Source: Bacteriovoracaceae bacterium
Lineage (GTDB): Bacteria; Bdellovibrionota; Bacteriovoracia; Bacteriovoracales; Bacteriovoracaceae
Assembly (NCBI GenBank): GCA_947450475.1
Contig: CANFVK010000002.1
Location: 124,001-188,000 of the forward strand
Reading direction: 5' to 3'
DNA: 64,000 bases
Below the pieces are notes generated by a model. That model made no database searches, was not told where the DNA came from, and saw only the letters and a list, made by a program, of their open reading frames with translations. Made by a program: the position numbers and the translations under genes. Shown piece by piece: positions 1 to 9,082 of the stretch (position 1 is its first letter; each line of letters begins with the position of its first letter).

Positions 1-780
1 TGCTTCTTTTACCGCATCAATCGCACGCTGATCGTACTCAGCTTCCCCGCTAGATTGATAGATTTCGGCCCGAGTGATATCACCATTCATGCCAATCCAA
101 ACTCTAACGCGACACTTGAGTTGTTTATCAAGTAAAAAGCTAGGTAATTTCCAATGAGGACGTACGTAATCGGGCAATTTAGCAGCATAAGCTTGAAATG
201 CCCCAAGGTTTGAATTATTGCCCTCTCCATATATCTGCACACCTTTGTTAAGTTTATTACCAGCAAGGACGAGTTGCTTTAAATTGGTGCTTTTTTCACC
301 TTGAAGACCTTTATCCATTTTTTCAACAGTACTTTCAACAACCTTTTTACTGCTCAAGCTTTTTAATTTTGATAGAAAGTTTTGTCTTTTAAGCTTTCCC
401 TCTTCTTCAAAGGTCGGGCTTTTATCTTTTTGAACAGCTTCTTTAATTTCCGGCTTAGCTTCAGCTTTTACATCTTCTTTGGGGACTTCATTTTTTTCAT
501 TACTTGGCTCTGGTGTAACAACTTCTTTCTTGATTTCTTCAACACCTTTAGAGATATTTTTTAATTCATTAAGAGTATGTTTGGGCATAGCAACCATATC
601 TACACGTACCGAAGCTTCAATGAGCTCTAAATTCTTTTCTTGTAGCAAACGTGATGATTCATATGCCATCTTTCCACCGGCCAGTGAAAAAAGAAAAAGA
701 CCAACATGTATATAAGTTGATCGCCGGAGATAAAACGGAAATGATTTATTTAATGATATATTTTGCTGATCAGCTTTCAT
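1..780 (-). CDS. TonB/TolA-like energy transducer, C-terminus cut by window edge
   Basis: The frame stays open from an ATG at 780 to base 1 (260 codons), so the 3' end lies outside the window. Visible parts in order: a short cytoplasmic N-terminus, one membrane segment at about residues 23-40, a Lys/Glu/Pro-rich periplasmic linker, and near the window edge the start of a TonB C-terminal-type domain (VRPHWKLP, then an RVRVWIG strand). Proteins of this family pass proton-motive energy from an ExbB/ExbD or TolQ/TolR motor to the outer membrane. The start overlaps the stop of the TolR-like gene as ATGA, indicating translational coupling. Whether it serves as TonB or TolA cannot be told without the neighbours beyond base 1. 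Confidence 0.85.
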   Translation of the reverse strand, partial: MKADQQNISLNKSFPFYLRRSTYIHVGLFLFSLAGGKMAYESSRLLQEKNLELIEASVRVDMVAMPKHTLNELKNISKGVEEIKKEVVTPEPSNEKNEVPKEDVKAEAKPEIKEAVQKDKSPTFEEEGKLKRQNFLSKLKSLSSKKVVESTVEKMDKGLQGEKSTNLKQLVLAGNKLNKGVQIYGEGNNSNLGAFQAYAAKLPDYVRPHWKLPSFLLDKQLKCRVRVWIGMNGDITRAEIYQSSGEAEYDQRAIDAVKEA

Positions 781-1193
781 TTTTCTTCAGTAATTGTAAC
801 CAAGGCGATTTGATTAATTCCACCTCTTTTTAAGTAAGACATCAGTTTTGCCACTTTCCCATACGATAAAGAAAAATCAGCTCGGAGAAACAACACTTCA
901 CTTTTGGTGCTTTTAAATTGCCTTTTAATTTGTGGAATAATTTCATTCGCGAGAATTTTGTCTTTTCCTAAAAAATATTCTTCACTTTTAGAAAAAGATA
1001 AAATGACCTGAGTGGAATTTAAATTAATAGGATTAACTTCTTTAGTTTTAGGAAGGTTTAACTTAATTCCATTGAGCATTAATGGTGCCGTAACCATGAA
1101 GATAATCAATAATACCAACATTACATCAACCAAGGGAGTAACGTTGATATCGGAGATAGCTCCCTTCTTTTTACCTGAAGTATTAAAGGCCAT
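777..1193 (-). CDS. tolR: ExbD/TolR family biopolymer transport protein
   Basis: The 138-residue length is normal for ExbD/TolR. Residues 13-40 hold the family signature [22 protein letters not shown]: a single membrane helix with the conserved Asp that carries protons. A periplasmic domain follows. With the TolQ-like protein just upstream (14-base gap) it would form the inner-membrane motor that energises the TonB/TolA-like protein encoded downstream with an ATGA overlap. The sequence cannot separate ExbD from TolR; the symbol follows the operon type usual in this group and is the less certain part of the call. Confidence 0.9.
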   Translation of the reverse strand: MAFNTSGKKKGAISDINVTPLVDVMLVLLIIFMVTAPLMLNGIKLNLPKTKEVNPINLNSTQVILSFSKSEEYFLGKDKILANEIIPQIKRQFKSTKSEVLFLRADFSLSYGKVAKLMSYLKRGGINQIALVTITEEK

Positions 1194-1207
1194 AAAACCC
1201 TTTTTCC

Positions 1208-1903
1208 TTATTCTACAATAGAGCGTTCAATAACATTTAAAAAATCTTGTCCAAAGGTTTCCATATCAGAATTTATCTTTTCACTTTTATTGTTAAAATA
1301 ATTATAGAACCATACCGCGGGAATCGCAGAGGCAAGACCTACAGCTGTTGCAACTAAAGCCTCCGCAATTCCGGGAGCAACGGCATCAATCGAACCACCT
1401 CCACCAGCAAGACCCGAGAAGGCATCAATGATTCCCCATACTGTTCCAAACAAACCAATAAATGGGGCAACGGAACCTATCGATGCAAGGGTGGAAAGCA
1501 TGCCCCCTAACTGTTCATTCGTTTCGTTAACACCTTTCTTTAAGCCCCTCTCCAAAATACCCATCCCAAAATTCTGGAAATGAAAGGCAAGTCCACTTTT
1601 ATGCTGACCAAGATAAGCTTCTCGAATTTTAATCAATTCGGCATAACCACTAGTAAAAAGTGCCTTGTATGGTGAAAAGGGAAGACCATCACATTGAAGC
1701 ATAACTTCTTTTAAATTTTCAGCAGTGTTGTACATTTCAAAAAAGCGATTATTGTTTTCTTCAAACGTTGCGAACATTTTTCTCTTTTTTAAAATAATCG
1801 CCCAAGAAAAAACGGAAGACGCCAACAGCAAACTGAGGACAATCTTTACAACGATACCTGAATTTAAAAGGACTTTAAAAAGATCTAAACTATTTGAATG
1901 CAC
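1208..1903 (-). CDS. tolQ: MotA/TolQ/ExbB proton channel family protein
   Basis: The protein has three membrane segments: one near residues 10-30 and two in the C-terminal half, the latter within the conserved stretches [10 protein letters not shown] and [17 protein letters not shown] typical of TolQ/ExbB. It forms the proton channel with the TolR-like partner. I chose the GTG start at 1903 because AGGAG lies seven bases upstream; a TTG fifteen bases further upstream is in frame but would bury that ribosome site. The length of 231 residues matches the family. This is the first gene of the tolQ-tolR-tonB-like operon. Possible roles are envelope constriction (Tol) or uptake (Exb); gene order slightly favours Tol. 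Confidence 0.9.
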   Translation of the reverse strand: MHSNSLDLFKVLLNSGIVVKIVLSLLLASSVFSWAIILKKRKMFATFEENNNRFFEMYNTAENLKEVMLQCDGLPFSPYKALFTSGYAELIKIREAYLGQHKSGLAFHFQNFGMGILERGLKKGVNETNEQLGGMLSTLASIGSVAPFIGLFGTVWGIIDAFSGLAGGGGSIDAVAPGIAEALVATAVGLASAIPAVWFYNYFNNKSEKINSDMETFGQDFLNVIERSIVE

Positions 1904-1997
1904 AATGCAGCTCCTCAACTCTGAAAAAACTTCAAATTATTTTACTACTCATAGATATTAGACAACAAATCACATTATTTTAAGTGAATTCGCGAAA

Positions 1998-2858
1998 CTA
2001 ATCCCGATAAATATACTCTGGATTATTCTTCTGCACCAAGTACAGGTAACCAGTGCTGAGGGCTATCAAAATAAAAATAGAAAAGGTTGAGACAATCCTT
2101 TGCATAACAAAAAATGAATAATTTGCTCCCCAGACTGGGTCAAGACCAAAAAATGAAAAACTTGGAATCAAAAAAGAAATTAACAGCAACAAAGGCAGAG
2201 TCCAATTTCTTCTTCGCCACTCACCGAGGTAGATCAAAAGATAAAAATAGGCATAAAGACGGAAACTAACATTTTGCTCATAAATAAAAGTCGCGTAGGT
2301 AAAGCAATAAAACAATAGAGGGAAAAGAAAAAGTTTAAGCCTTAATTCTTTTTGGTTCTTAATTGGATAGAATGTTTCTAAAATAATAAGTAAGGCATAA
2401 TCCACACTAAACAATATAAAAGTTCCTAAAATGGATAACGCCATTCGGCTTATTTCAAAAATGATCGAAGGATTTGTTGAGATTTTGCCAACCCCCATCA
2501 ACCCCATCAATAGAAAAATGAGTACAACAAGTATTTCTTTACGGGGAAGCTGAATACTATTTCGAAAATAATTTTGAATTAGACTTATTTTCTTACTTTT
2601 TAACCTTATGAACTGAAGAGCAATATAAAGAATGGCCAATTTTGAAAAAATAATTAATCCCCATCCCCTGTCACCAATCCAATCCCCAATAGTTCTGATG
2701 TTGTGATTAAGAAGTAAATGAAAAAAAGAAATAAGTGAAATAATAATTAGATGGAAGCCCCATAAAAATAAATAAAACATTGCATAGTACTTAACTTGAG
2801 AACCCAGAGGTGTATTAAAGAAATCGACAAATTGATCTTTTAACTTTCGAATATCCAT
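1998..2858 (-). CDS. Multi-spanning membrane protein, function unknown
   Basis: About 286 residues with seven or eight hydrophobic helices spread over the whole length and a short charged N-terminus, so an integral inner-membrane protein. I see no transporter or enzyme motif that I can name. It is the last gene of the sppA operon and starts at an ATG within the TGATG junction with the M48-like gene; a GTG one codon earlier is also possible. The coupling suggests it works with the periplasmic proteins encoded just upstream. Function is not assigned. Confidence 0.8.
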   Translation of the reverse strand: MDIRKLKDQFVDFFNTPLGSQVKYYAMFYLFLWGFHLIIISLISFFHLLLNHNIRTIGDWIGDRGWGLIIFSKLAILYIALQFIRLKSKKISLIQNYFRNSIQLPRKEILVVLIFLLMGLMGVGKISTNPSIIFEISRMALSILGTFILFSVDYALLIILETFYPIKNQKELRLKLFLFPLLFYCFTYATFIYEQNVSFRLYAYFYLLIYLGEWRRRNWTLPLLLLISFLIPSFSFFGLDPVWGANYSFFVMQRIVSTFSIFILIALSTGYLYLVQKNNPEYIYRD

Positions 2859-3772
2859 CACTTTATTGTCTCTTTAGGCCTTAACCAACTTAGCTGCAAC
2901 TCTGGAGATGGATAGATTTGACTATATTTTTTAAAAAGTTCATTTTTCTTAGAAAGTTCATCGATTTTTTCTAAAAGAGTTAAATAAGTATTCCAAATCT
3001 TCAAATCACTTTTTAACAGGACATCCATTTCCTTAGTCGTTTCAAATTGATCTTGAAAGCTAAATCCCTTTTCAAAAAGTAATTGACTGTATTTTTTTAA
3101 ATGATTCTCTATTAGTTTTTTATCTAAACCCTTTTCACTAAAATTAGAACCTAAAAAACTTTCAAGTTCTTTACTTAACACATAATTTTTAAAAAACTCT
3201 TTTTTGATTCTTATGTAATCTTCAAATAAAAGAATTGAAATTTCTACTTTAGACAAATCCAAAGTCTTGATAAATGGTAGGGATAAAATAAAAATAAATT
3301 CATTTTGATTACCTGGTAATGCGGCATGAGCAATTTCCGCAGAATCTAGTAATAATATTTTAATTTTCTTTTCGTAAACACCTTGAGATTCCAGAAATGA
3401 GGTGAAGGCTTTTTCCAGTTCAAAATCAGGCTTATGAATATCCCACTTTAAGACAGTTGCATTCTTTACGAGCCAATATTCAGAAAAAAAGCCCCAAAAT
3501 GTATCTTGATTAGGAACATTGAAACGCTTCATTTCTTTCAGTTTTTTTTGATCTAAAAACTTGCGTTTCTCTTCATCTTTCTTTTTTAATTCATCTTCTA
3601 GCCCATCTTTTTTTATGATGTCTTTTATGGTGGAGAAATCAACTAAATCCTTAGAACCTTCCTTGGCTTCCTTCGATTCCTTAGATTCTTTTTTTACTTC
3701 GTCTTCTGCCAAAAGTGAGCCTGTCAAAAAAAGCAGGCTTCCAATAATAAGGAAAAACTTTGCTGTCATCAT
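2858..3772 (-). CDS. Exported protein resembling an M48 peptidase domain without the zinc site
   Basis: A 304-residue protein with a clear signal peptide (residues 1-22, cleavage near LLA/ED) followed by a very Lys/Glu-rich stretch to about residue 75. The middle reads like an M48-type fold: a strand ending in LLLDSAEIAHAALPG, then FIFILSLPFI, then a helix where the HExxH motif would lie; this helix has LLFEDYIRI and no HExxH. A later QFETTKEMD stretch sits where M48 enzymes carry their third zinc ligand. If the alignment is right, this is a pseudo-peptidase, perhaps a scaffold or chaperone. The similarity was judged by eye and the call is tentative. Coupled to both neighbours by overlapping start/stop codons. 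Confidence 0.6.
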   Translation of the reverse strand: MMTAKFFLIIGSLLFLTGSLLAEDEVKKESKESKEAKEGSKDLVDFSTIKDIIKKDGLEDELKKKDEEKRKFLDQKKLKEMKRFNVPNQDTFWGFFSEYWLVKNATVLKWDIHKPDFELEKAFTSFLESQGVYEKKIKILLLDSAEIAHAALPGNQNEFIFILSLPFIKTLDLSKVEISILLFEDYIRIKKEFFKNYVLSKELESFLGSNFSEKGLDKKLIENHLKKYSQLLFEKGFSFQDQFETTKEMDVLLKSDLKIWNTYLTLLEKIDELSKKNELFKKYSQIYPSPELQLSWLRPKETIK

Positions 3773-4212
3773 TGGCGAACCTTTGATTTCCCTTGCACGT
3801 ATTGATCATATAATCGTGCCCAATAATAAAGATCATTAATATCTAAATTTAAACCATCAAAAAATTTAGGAAATTCTTCTTCAAAACAAGTGTTCTTCTT
3901 ATCAGATAAATAATCTGTCATCATGTAGCCCTCATAAGGTCCTACCGTAACAAAATTCCATTTGTCTTCTCCATAAAGTACAAATTCTTTTCCATCTTTT
4001 GAAATTTCTTTCATGATTTTTACTGGATGATTGCAACTCACGGTCGTTAAAACCTGTGAATATCTAGACGGATTTTGATGAACATTACCCATCATTTGAG
4101 AAAAATACTTCACACCAATGATTGTTTTTTTCATTTTACTGGTCTCTGCAGTATCTTCTGCTTGAGAGATAAGACAATGGAATAAACCAAAAAATACAAA
4201 CCAATATTTCAT
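3769..4212 (-). CDS. Exported SH3-like domain protein
   Basis: I place the start at the ATG at 4212, inside TAATG with the end of the TPR gene and preceded by GGAAGG; an ATG four codons earlier is less well placed. The resulting 147-residue protein starts with a signal peptide ending near SQA/ED. Residues about 30-100 form a bacterial SH3-like pattern (short beta strands, NPSRYSQVLTTVSCNHPVK, then WNFVTVGPYEGYMM), usually a peptide or glycan binding module. The C-terminal 45 residues are helical and charged. Two cysteines (in SCNHP and NTCFEE) could form a disulfide. The operon position suggests a periplasmic partner of the M48-like protein. Confidence 0.7.
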   Translation of the reverse strand: MKYWFVFFGLFHCLISQAEDTAETSKMKKTIIGVKYFSQMMGNVHQNPSRYSQVLTTVSCNHPVKIMKEISKDGKEFVLYGEDKWNFVTVGPYEGYMMTDYLSDKKNTCFEEEFPKFFDGLNLDINDLYYWARLYDQYVQGKSKVRQ

Positions 4213-5444
4213 TAGACCTTCCATCTAAATTGAATTGTTTCCCATTCATGACACTGAGGACATCTCCAAAAAATGCTGTCTGAATTATACCCACACTGAC
4301 GACAATAATGTTTCGCCAGGGTTTGGTGCAAGTTTTCTAAAAGCCCCTTCGTTTGCAGTAAGGCTTCATCTTTTTTCTGTAATTCTATTAGCAATTTTAT
4401 ATACTCAACTTTCATCACTTCTGAAGAATTCTTATTGGTAGTCATCCAATCTTTTAAAAGTTCAAACGCACCTTCAATCTGCCCCGCATCTTTAAGCAAA
4501 CGCACTTTGGATAGGACAACAGAAGCCGAATTGACGAGATCTTTATCTTCAATATCTAAAAAATATTTTCTTAAAATATCTAAACGACTTGCATAATTAT
4601 TGGCAAGAACTTCACTTTTTAATTTTACGTTATCGCCAATTGAAACAAAAACAAATGAAGCATACATCGGATACTCTTTTAATATCTCCAAGAGCAAGTA
4701 CTTAGCCTGCTCTATTGCACCACTAATCAAAAAAAGTTTTAATCGTAAAATCTTAGCTGAAACAGATGGAGCAAATCGAAAAGCATCTTCAAGATCTTCT
4801 TCACATTTTTTAAATTCTCCTCTTTCAAAATATTGCTTCGCTTTTTGAACCAGGATATGGGAAATTGTCTCAGCTTGGTTTTGATGGCTTACCTTAGATA
4901 GCATGATTCTGTAACTATAGGCTTGATCCCAATCTTCGATGTCTTCATAAATTCGACATAATGCTTGAATAACTTCATATTGATCACGATTTATTTTTAA
5001 TACATCTTTATAGGTTTCAATCGCCTTATCTAAAAAACCACCTTTATCAAAATCCAGAGCGAGTTCTTTGAGTGCTCTTAGGCGATGTGATTCGGAAATA
5101 CTTTCTCTAGCAATAAGTGAGCGATGAATTGAAATAGCTTTTTCAATTTCTCCATTGCTTCGAAATAACCCACCCAAAGCAAAATAAGTTTCAATCGTTT
5201 CTCGGTTAATGTCTACTGCGCTTAAGAACTCCTTAATTGCAAGATCTCTATTACCGGAAATAAGATATTGAGTCGCATTTAAAAAAATCTTTGACTGAGC
5301 TTCAAAAATAGAATTTCGATAGCGCTTAGAAAGCTTTGCCCCTGCTTCTTTTTCGATGAGGTAATGATAAACGAGAACCAGCGTGATTGCCACGGCAGCA
5401 ATTGAAAGTAGATGGTCTGAAATCCAGGGTAGGTATACTTCCAT
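4212..5444 (-). CDS. lapB: LapB/YciM-like TPR protein with C-terminal zinc ribbon
   Basis: One N-terminal membrane helix (residues 12-28), then tandem tetratricopeptide repeats covering about residues 45-340, then a rubredoxin-like metal site near the C-terminus with CRQCGY and CPQC. This order and the length of 410 are those of LapB (YciM), which in enterobacteria recruits FtsH to LpxC to limit lipopolysaccharide synthesis. The ATG at 5444 is preceded by AGGA, ten bases after the sppA stop. The function is known only for the enterobacterial protein; here it is inferred from architecture. It could also be a general TPR assembly factor. Confidence 0.8.
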   Translation of the reverse strand: MEVYLPWISDHLLSIAAVAITLVLVYHYLIEKEAGAKLSKRYRNSIFEAQSKIFLNATQYLISGNRDLAIKEFLSAVDINRETIETYFALGGLFRSNGEIEKAISIHRSLIARESISESHRLRALKELALDFDKGGFLDKAIETYKDVLKINRDQYEVIQALCRIYEDIEDWDQAYSYRIMLSKVSHQNQAETISHILVQKAKQYFERGEFKKCEEDLEDAFRFAPSVSAKILRLKLFLISGAIEQAKYLLLEILKEYPMYASFVFVSIGDNVKLKSEVLANNYASRLDILRKYFLDIEDKDLVNSASVVLSKVRLLKDAGQIEGAFELLKDWMTTNKNSSEVMKVEYIKLLIELQKKDEALLQTKGLLENLHQTLAKHYCRQCGYNSDSIFWRCPQCHEWETIQFRWKV

Positions 5445-5454
5445 TTTATCCTAT

Positions 5455-6369
5455 TTATTTAAACATTAAGCGAGGACCTTTATCATTTTGAACAATATTG
5501 GAGATGTTTAATTTAGAAATTCCTTCTTCCAGTGATCCTACTAAATCAAATAGTCCAACTGGCTTTTTCTTTTTCAAAAACTTTAATGCAAATTCACCTT
5601 TTAATTTATGAAATTTATGAATTTCTCTACCTGCACTCCAGAGACTACCAAGCTCATCGACTAAGCCATTATCTTTAGCAGTTTCTCCTGAAAAGATTTG
5701 ACCTTGAGCTAATTCTTTAATGTCTCCTTTTATTTTATTGCTTCTTCTCTTCATAATATCACCAATGAATTGCTGATGGACTCCTGCAATAAGCTTATTC
5801 ATCATATCTGATTCTTCAGTGGTAAGTGCTCGACTAGGGTTACCTGCATCTTTATATCTTCCGGCTTTTACAGTTTGGTGTGAGACTTTTGCAAACTCAT
5901 AAAGTTTGGAAAGATCCATAAATTCCATGATGACGCCGATTGAGCCAGTCAGTGTACCCGGACTTGCCCATATTTTTCGAGTTGCAGCACCTATGTAATA
6001 TCCGCCAGAAGCAGCAATGGCGCCAAATGAAGCATAGATTGGTTTAATTTTATCTATCCTTTGAATTTCTTCATAAATTTCTTGAGTCGGCCCGACTGCC
6101 CCTCCCGGAGAATTAACTCTTAGGATAATAACATCTATCTGCTTATCTTCTTCTGCCACTTGAAGTAAATCAATGGTGTCTTTAGAATCCATGATAACGC
6201 CTTCAACTTCGATCACTCCAATTCGTGCGCGATTTGAGTTTTTTTCAAGAATGGAAGTTTCATTGAAGGCATTCATGGTATAAAATGCAAACATAACGAG
6301 AATCACGAAAAAAACAAATACCATTGCGAAAATGCCGAATAAGGCTTTGCTATCTTTAGATAAAGTCAC
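5455..6369 (-). CDS. sppA: Signal peptide peptidase SppA, short S49 form
   Basis: A single N-terminal membrane helix (residues 10-32) and an S49 serine peptidase domain. Motifs visible: SPGGAVGPTQE, AASGGYYIGAA with the nucleophile Ser, GSIGVI, and KAGRYKDAG with the general-base Lys. At 304 residues it is the single-domain form that oligomerises, not the doubled E. coli form. It would cut remnant signal peptides within the inner membrane. The start is GTG at 6369 with CGGAG upstream. It is the first gene of the operon that continues with the LapB-like protein. Confidence 0.93.
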   Translation of the reverse strand: MTLSKDSKALFGIFAMVFVFFVILVMFAFYTMNAFNETSILEKNSNRARIGVIEVEGVIMDSKDTIDLLQVAEEDKQIDVIILRVNSPGGAVGPTQEIYEEIQRIDKIKPIYASFGAIAASGGYYIGAATRKIWASPGTLTGSIGVIMEFMDLSKLYEFAKVSHQTVKAGRYKDAGNPSRALTTEESDMMNKLIAGVHQQFIGDIMKRRSNKIKGDIKELAQGQIFSGETAKDNGLVDELGSLWSAGREIHKFHKLKGEFALKFLKKKKPVGLFDLVGSLEEGISKLNISNIVQNDKGPRLMFK

Positions 6370-6473
6370 AAAAACTCCGTTTTTAAGTCAAAATCCCTTT
6401 ATTTGAAAACATATCTATATTCTCAAAAACATAGGGTTCCGTAAACATTCTTTAAAATACCGGCGTGAATGGC

Positions 6474-6501
6474 TCAAGTTTTCAATTTGCCGATCCGATA
6501 G
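6474..6501 (+). promoter_or_regulatory. Possible FliA (sigma-28)-like promoter
   Basis: TCAAGTTT, 12 bases, then TCCGATAG resembles the FliA consensus TAAAGTTT-N11-GCCGATAA at seven and six of eight positions, but with the spacer one base long. It lies about 45 bases upstream of the small secreted-protein gene at 6546. A weak call made by eye. Confidence 0.3.
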
Positions 6502-6545
6502 GATAACTGTACCAAAACTATCGGGTAATGATTAAGGAGTGGAAA

Positions 6546-6875
6546 ATGAAAACGAAAATTATATCAATGATAGCTCTCTCGTTTAGTGCTTGCTCACTGT
6601 TATTTGCAGGTGAATACAAAAGCCCCAGCATAGGTTTTAAAAAAGTTTCTCCCACTGAAACAGTGGCAAAAGCAGAAGAGTTTAATGAAGACTACAAAGT
6701 AGAACCTGCGGTAAAAACTGATCGACAAATTGCTTCTGAGTCTGACTCAGATCGCGAGCCATCTTCATTGTTAACAGATGAAGAAAAGGAAAAAGAAGAT
6801 AAAAAAGAAGATTCAGTTGAACCACAACCCTGGCGATACAATAAAAATCAATTCCAATCTAATATTGAACACTAA
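6546..6875 (+). CDS. Small secreted acidic protein, unknown
   Basis: The start ATG at 6546 has AAGGAG six bases upstream; an in-frame ATG at 6528 lies before this ribosome site and is less likely. The 109-residue product has a signal peptide (MKTKIISMIALSFSAC..., cleavage near LFA/GE) and a low-complexity Glu/Asp/Lys-rich body with no recognisable domain. It would be exported to the periplasm. No cysteine sits at a lipobox position followed by a mature domain, so it is not called a lipoprotein. The 160-base divergent region upstream holds a possible sigma-28-like promoter. It ends tail-to-tail with rlmN, overlapping by four bases. Confidence 0.7.
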   Translation: MKTKIISMIALSFSACSLLFAGEYKSPSIGFKKVSPTETVAKAEEFNEDYKVEPAVKTDRQIASESDSDREPSSLLTDEEKEKEDKKEDSVEPQPWRYNKNQFQSNIEH

Positions 6876-7987
6876 GATAAAGACTCTAACCGACTAGTAA
6901 GTTTTTCACGATGATCCCATAGATTAAGTTTTTCGTATTCACTTTTTAATTGACCACAAGCGGCCAGGATATCCTGGCCCTTGGTTGTTCTAGTGGTACA
7001 AACGTAACCTCGTTTTAAAAGTTCTTCTTGAAACCAAATAACCTTAGAATTACTAGGTCTTTTAAATTTTGAACCTGGAAAATCGTTGTAGGGAATTAAA
7101 TTTATTTTTGATTTGTCTTTATCTAGCAAGTCAATCAGACCTTGAATATCTTCAGGGCGATCATTCAAGTCAGAAATCAAAATATATTCGTATGTAATTC
7201 TTCGATAAGCTTTTAATGGAACTTTTTTAATAGCAGCAAAGAGCCTTTCAAGGTCATAGGCTTTGTTTATAGGCATAAGCTCAGTGCGAATATTATTATG
7301 AGCAGCGTGCAGAGAAATAGCGATATTGACTGGTGGAAAATCCCACATTTTTTCAATTTGAGGTACTAACCCCGAAGTAGATAGAGTAATTTTACGCTGA
7401 GAAAGTCCTAGCCCTTTATCCTCCATAAAAATGATCGTCGCAACTCGTACGTTCTCGTAGTTATGTAAAGGCTCGCCTTGCCCCATATAAACAATGTTAG
7501 TTAATTTCATTTCAGTTGAAACATTCGCTTTTAACCAATAGCTAATTGCCATAAATTGCCCGACAATTTCATCGGCCGTTAAATGGCGTTTTAATCCCAT
7601 AGTGCCTGTATGACAAAAAGTGCAACCAATGGCACATCCAACTTGAGATGATAGGCAAAGTGTTAATCGATCGCGAGCCGGTATGGCAACCGCCTCTACC
7701 GTTTGACCATCAAACATTTTAACTAAAAATTTCCTCGTCCCGTCCGTGGAAAGTCCATTCCAGATAATTGTAGGCAAATCTATTGATAAATTTGATTGAA
7801 AATCATCTTTTATCTTTTTGGCGACGTTAGTCCAAAGTTCGGGATTTTGTTCAGCATTTTTATAAAGCCATTGGTAGATTTGATCCGCTGCAAATTTAGC
7901 AAATCCCTTTTCCGCCAAATAATCGCGAAGTTCACTTAAAGTGAATGAATAAAGAGATTTTTTCCGTATAGGTTTTATAGTTTCCAT
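6872..7987 (-). CDS. rlmN: Dual-specificity RNA methyltransferase RlmN
   Basis: A radical-SAM enzyme that methylates C2 of A2503 in 23S rRNA and of A37 in some tRNAs. The CxxxCxxC cluster motif is present as CAIGCTFC followed by HTGTMG, and VYMGQGEP, LSTSG, ISLHA and NLIPYND are all typical family blocks. A conserved Cys needed for the methyl transfer mechanism is present near the C-terminus (ILAACGQL). The length of 371 is normal. It starts at the ATG at 7987 and appears to be a single-gene unit. Confidence 0.97.
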   Translation of the reverse strand: METIKPIRKKSLYSFTLSELRDYLAEKGFAKFAADQIYQWLYKNAEQNPELWTNVAKKIKDDFQSNLSIDLPTIIWNGLSTDGTRKFLVKMFDGQTVEAVAIPARDRLTLCLSSQVGCAIGCTFCHTGTMGLKRHLTADEIVGQFMAISYWLKANVSTEMKLTNIVYMGQGEPLHNYENVRVATIIFMEDKGLGLSQRKITLSTSGLVPQIEKMWDFPPVNIAISLHAAHNNIRTELMPINKAYDLERLFAAIKKVPLKAYRRITYEYILISDLNDRPEDIQGLIDLLDKDKSKINLIPYNDFPGSKFKRPSNSKVIWFQEELLKRGYVCTTRTTKGQDILAACGQLKSEYEKLNLWDHREKLTSRLESLS

Positions 7988-8097
7988 AAGATGCTCTTAT
8001 AACAAAAACACTCAACTTTGGCTAAGCAAAGTAATTTTTACAAACCAAAATCATTCAGGTTAGGATTAATTCAATCACTATTAAAAGGAATTTAATC

Positions 8098-8976
8098 ATG
8101 ATGCAAAAGCTTTTTTATCTTCAATTCATTGTCGCATTCTGGGCCTTGGGGCCAATTGCACCACTAAAAGCTGAAATCCCTTACAAAAATAATTCCATTT
8201 CTGGCCACCCCTTACCTGTTCCCGGCGATATCTTATTGCCATTTGGTCAAGCAACTAGCGTCGCTTTAAAAAAGCGAATCAACATACTCGTCTGGAACCT
8301 CCATAAAGGTGGAGATGATGACTTTTCAAAAGATTTCAATGACTTATCCTACAAGAAAGATTTGATAGCTTCTCAGGAAATGCTACTAAACCCACTCATG
8401 TTGTCAGTCTTTGCTCAAATGCCAAATTACTTATTTAATTCGGCGACTTCTTTTTATATGGAAAAAGAAAAATATCGAACAGGTGTCTTCAATGCCAGTC
8501 CAGTTGCCGCGAACTCAATCAACTACGTAAAGACCGAAACCCTTGAGCCCGTCGTAAGTTCACCAAAAATGGCCATTATCACTCAATATCCGATTGCGGG
8601 TTCTGAGAAATCGCTTACTTTGGTAAATCTTCACGGAATTAATTTTGTTAACGGTGAAGCCTACAAAAAGGAAATTAACCGCATATATGAAGCGGTAAAA
8701 GATCTTCCATCTCCCTTGATCTTCACAGGTGATTTTAATACTTGGAGCGACGAAAGAGACAATATTCTCAGGGAAGTTTCTCAAAAATTAAAATTAAGTG
8801 AAGCCCATTTTTTTCCTGATAATAGAATGAAGTTCAATAATCACTTTCTAGATCACTTTTTTTATACCGAAGATATCCGAGTGATTGATGCCAAAGTCGA
8901 GGGCTTTTACAAAGGCTCTGATCATAAACCACTAGAGGTTATTGTTGAGTACTCTCCTCGACCATTAAAAAAATAA
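8098..8976 (+). CDS. Exported endonuclease/exonuclease/phosphatase-fold protein
   Basis: Signal peptide at residues 1-26 (cleavage near LKA/EI), then an EEP (DNase I-like) fold. Motifs in order: ILVWNLHKGG (strand with the metal-site Asn), LIASQEM with the metal-binding Glu, LVNLHG, FTGDFNTW with the catalytic Asp and Asn, and GSDHKPL with the catalytic His. All core residues are present, so it is probably an active, secreted nuclease or phosphoesterase; the substrate cannot be told. The ATG at 8098 has AAGGA eight bases upstream. For a predatory bacterium an exported nuclease could serve digestion of prey DNA, but that is inference. Confidence 0.85.
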   Translation: MMQKLFYLQFIVAFWALGPIAPLKAEIPYKNNSISGHPLPVPGDILLPFGQATSVALKKRINILVWNLHKGGDDDFSKDFNDLSYKKDLIASQEMLLNPLMLSVFAQMPNYLFNSATSFYMEKEKYRTGVFNASPVAANSINYVKTETLEPVVSSPKMAIITQYPIAGSEKSLTLVNLHGINFVNGEAYKKEINRIYEAVKDLPSPLIFTGDFNTWSDERDNILREVSQKLKLSEAHFFPDNRMKFNNHFLDHFFYTEDIRVIDAKVEGFYKGSDHKPLEVIVEYSPRPLKK

Positions 8977-9007
8977 TCGTCTATAGGCAAAATTTTCCAC
9001 ATACTCC

Positions 9008-9036
9008 TTGAAATCAATGATTTCTCTTATTCTATT
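9008..9036 (+). promoter_or_regulatory. Sigma-70-like promoter of the LysM lipoprotein
   Basis: TTGAAA (five of six to consensus), 17 bases, then TCTATT (four of six). It lies 46 bases before the TTG start at 9083 and so agrees with that start rather than the longer in-frame extension, which would begin inside the promoter. Confidence 0.45.
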
Positions 9037-9082
9037 TAGAGATTTATTGAGTTTGCGACTTTATTCGCATGAGGAGTTTTGC

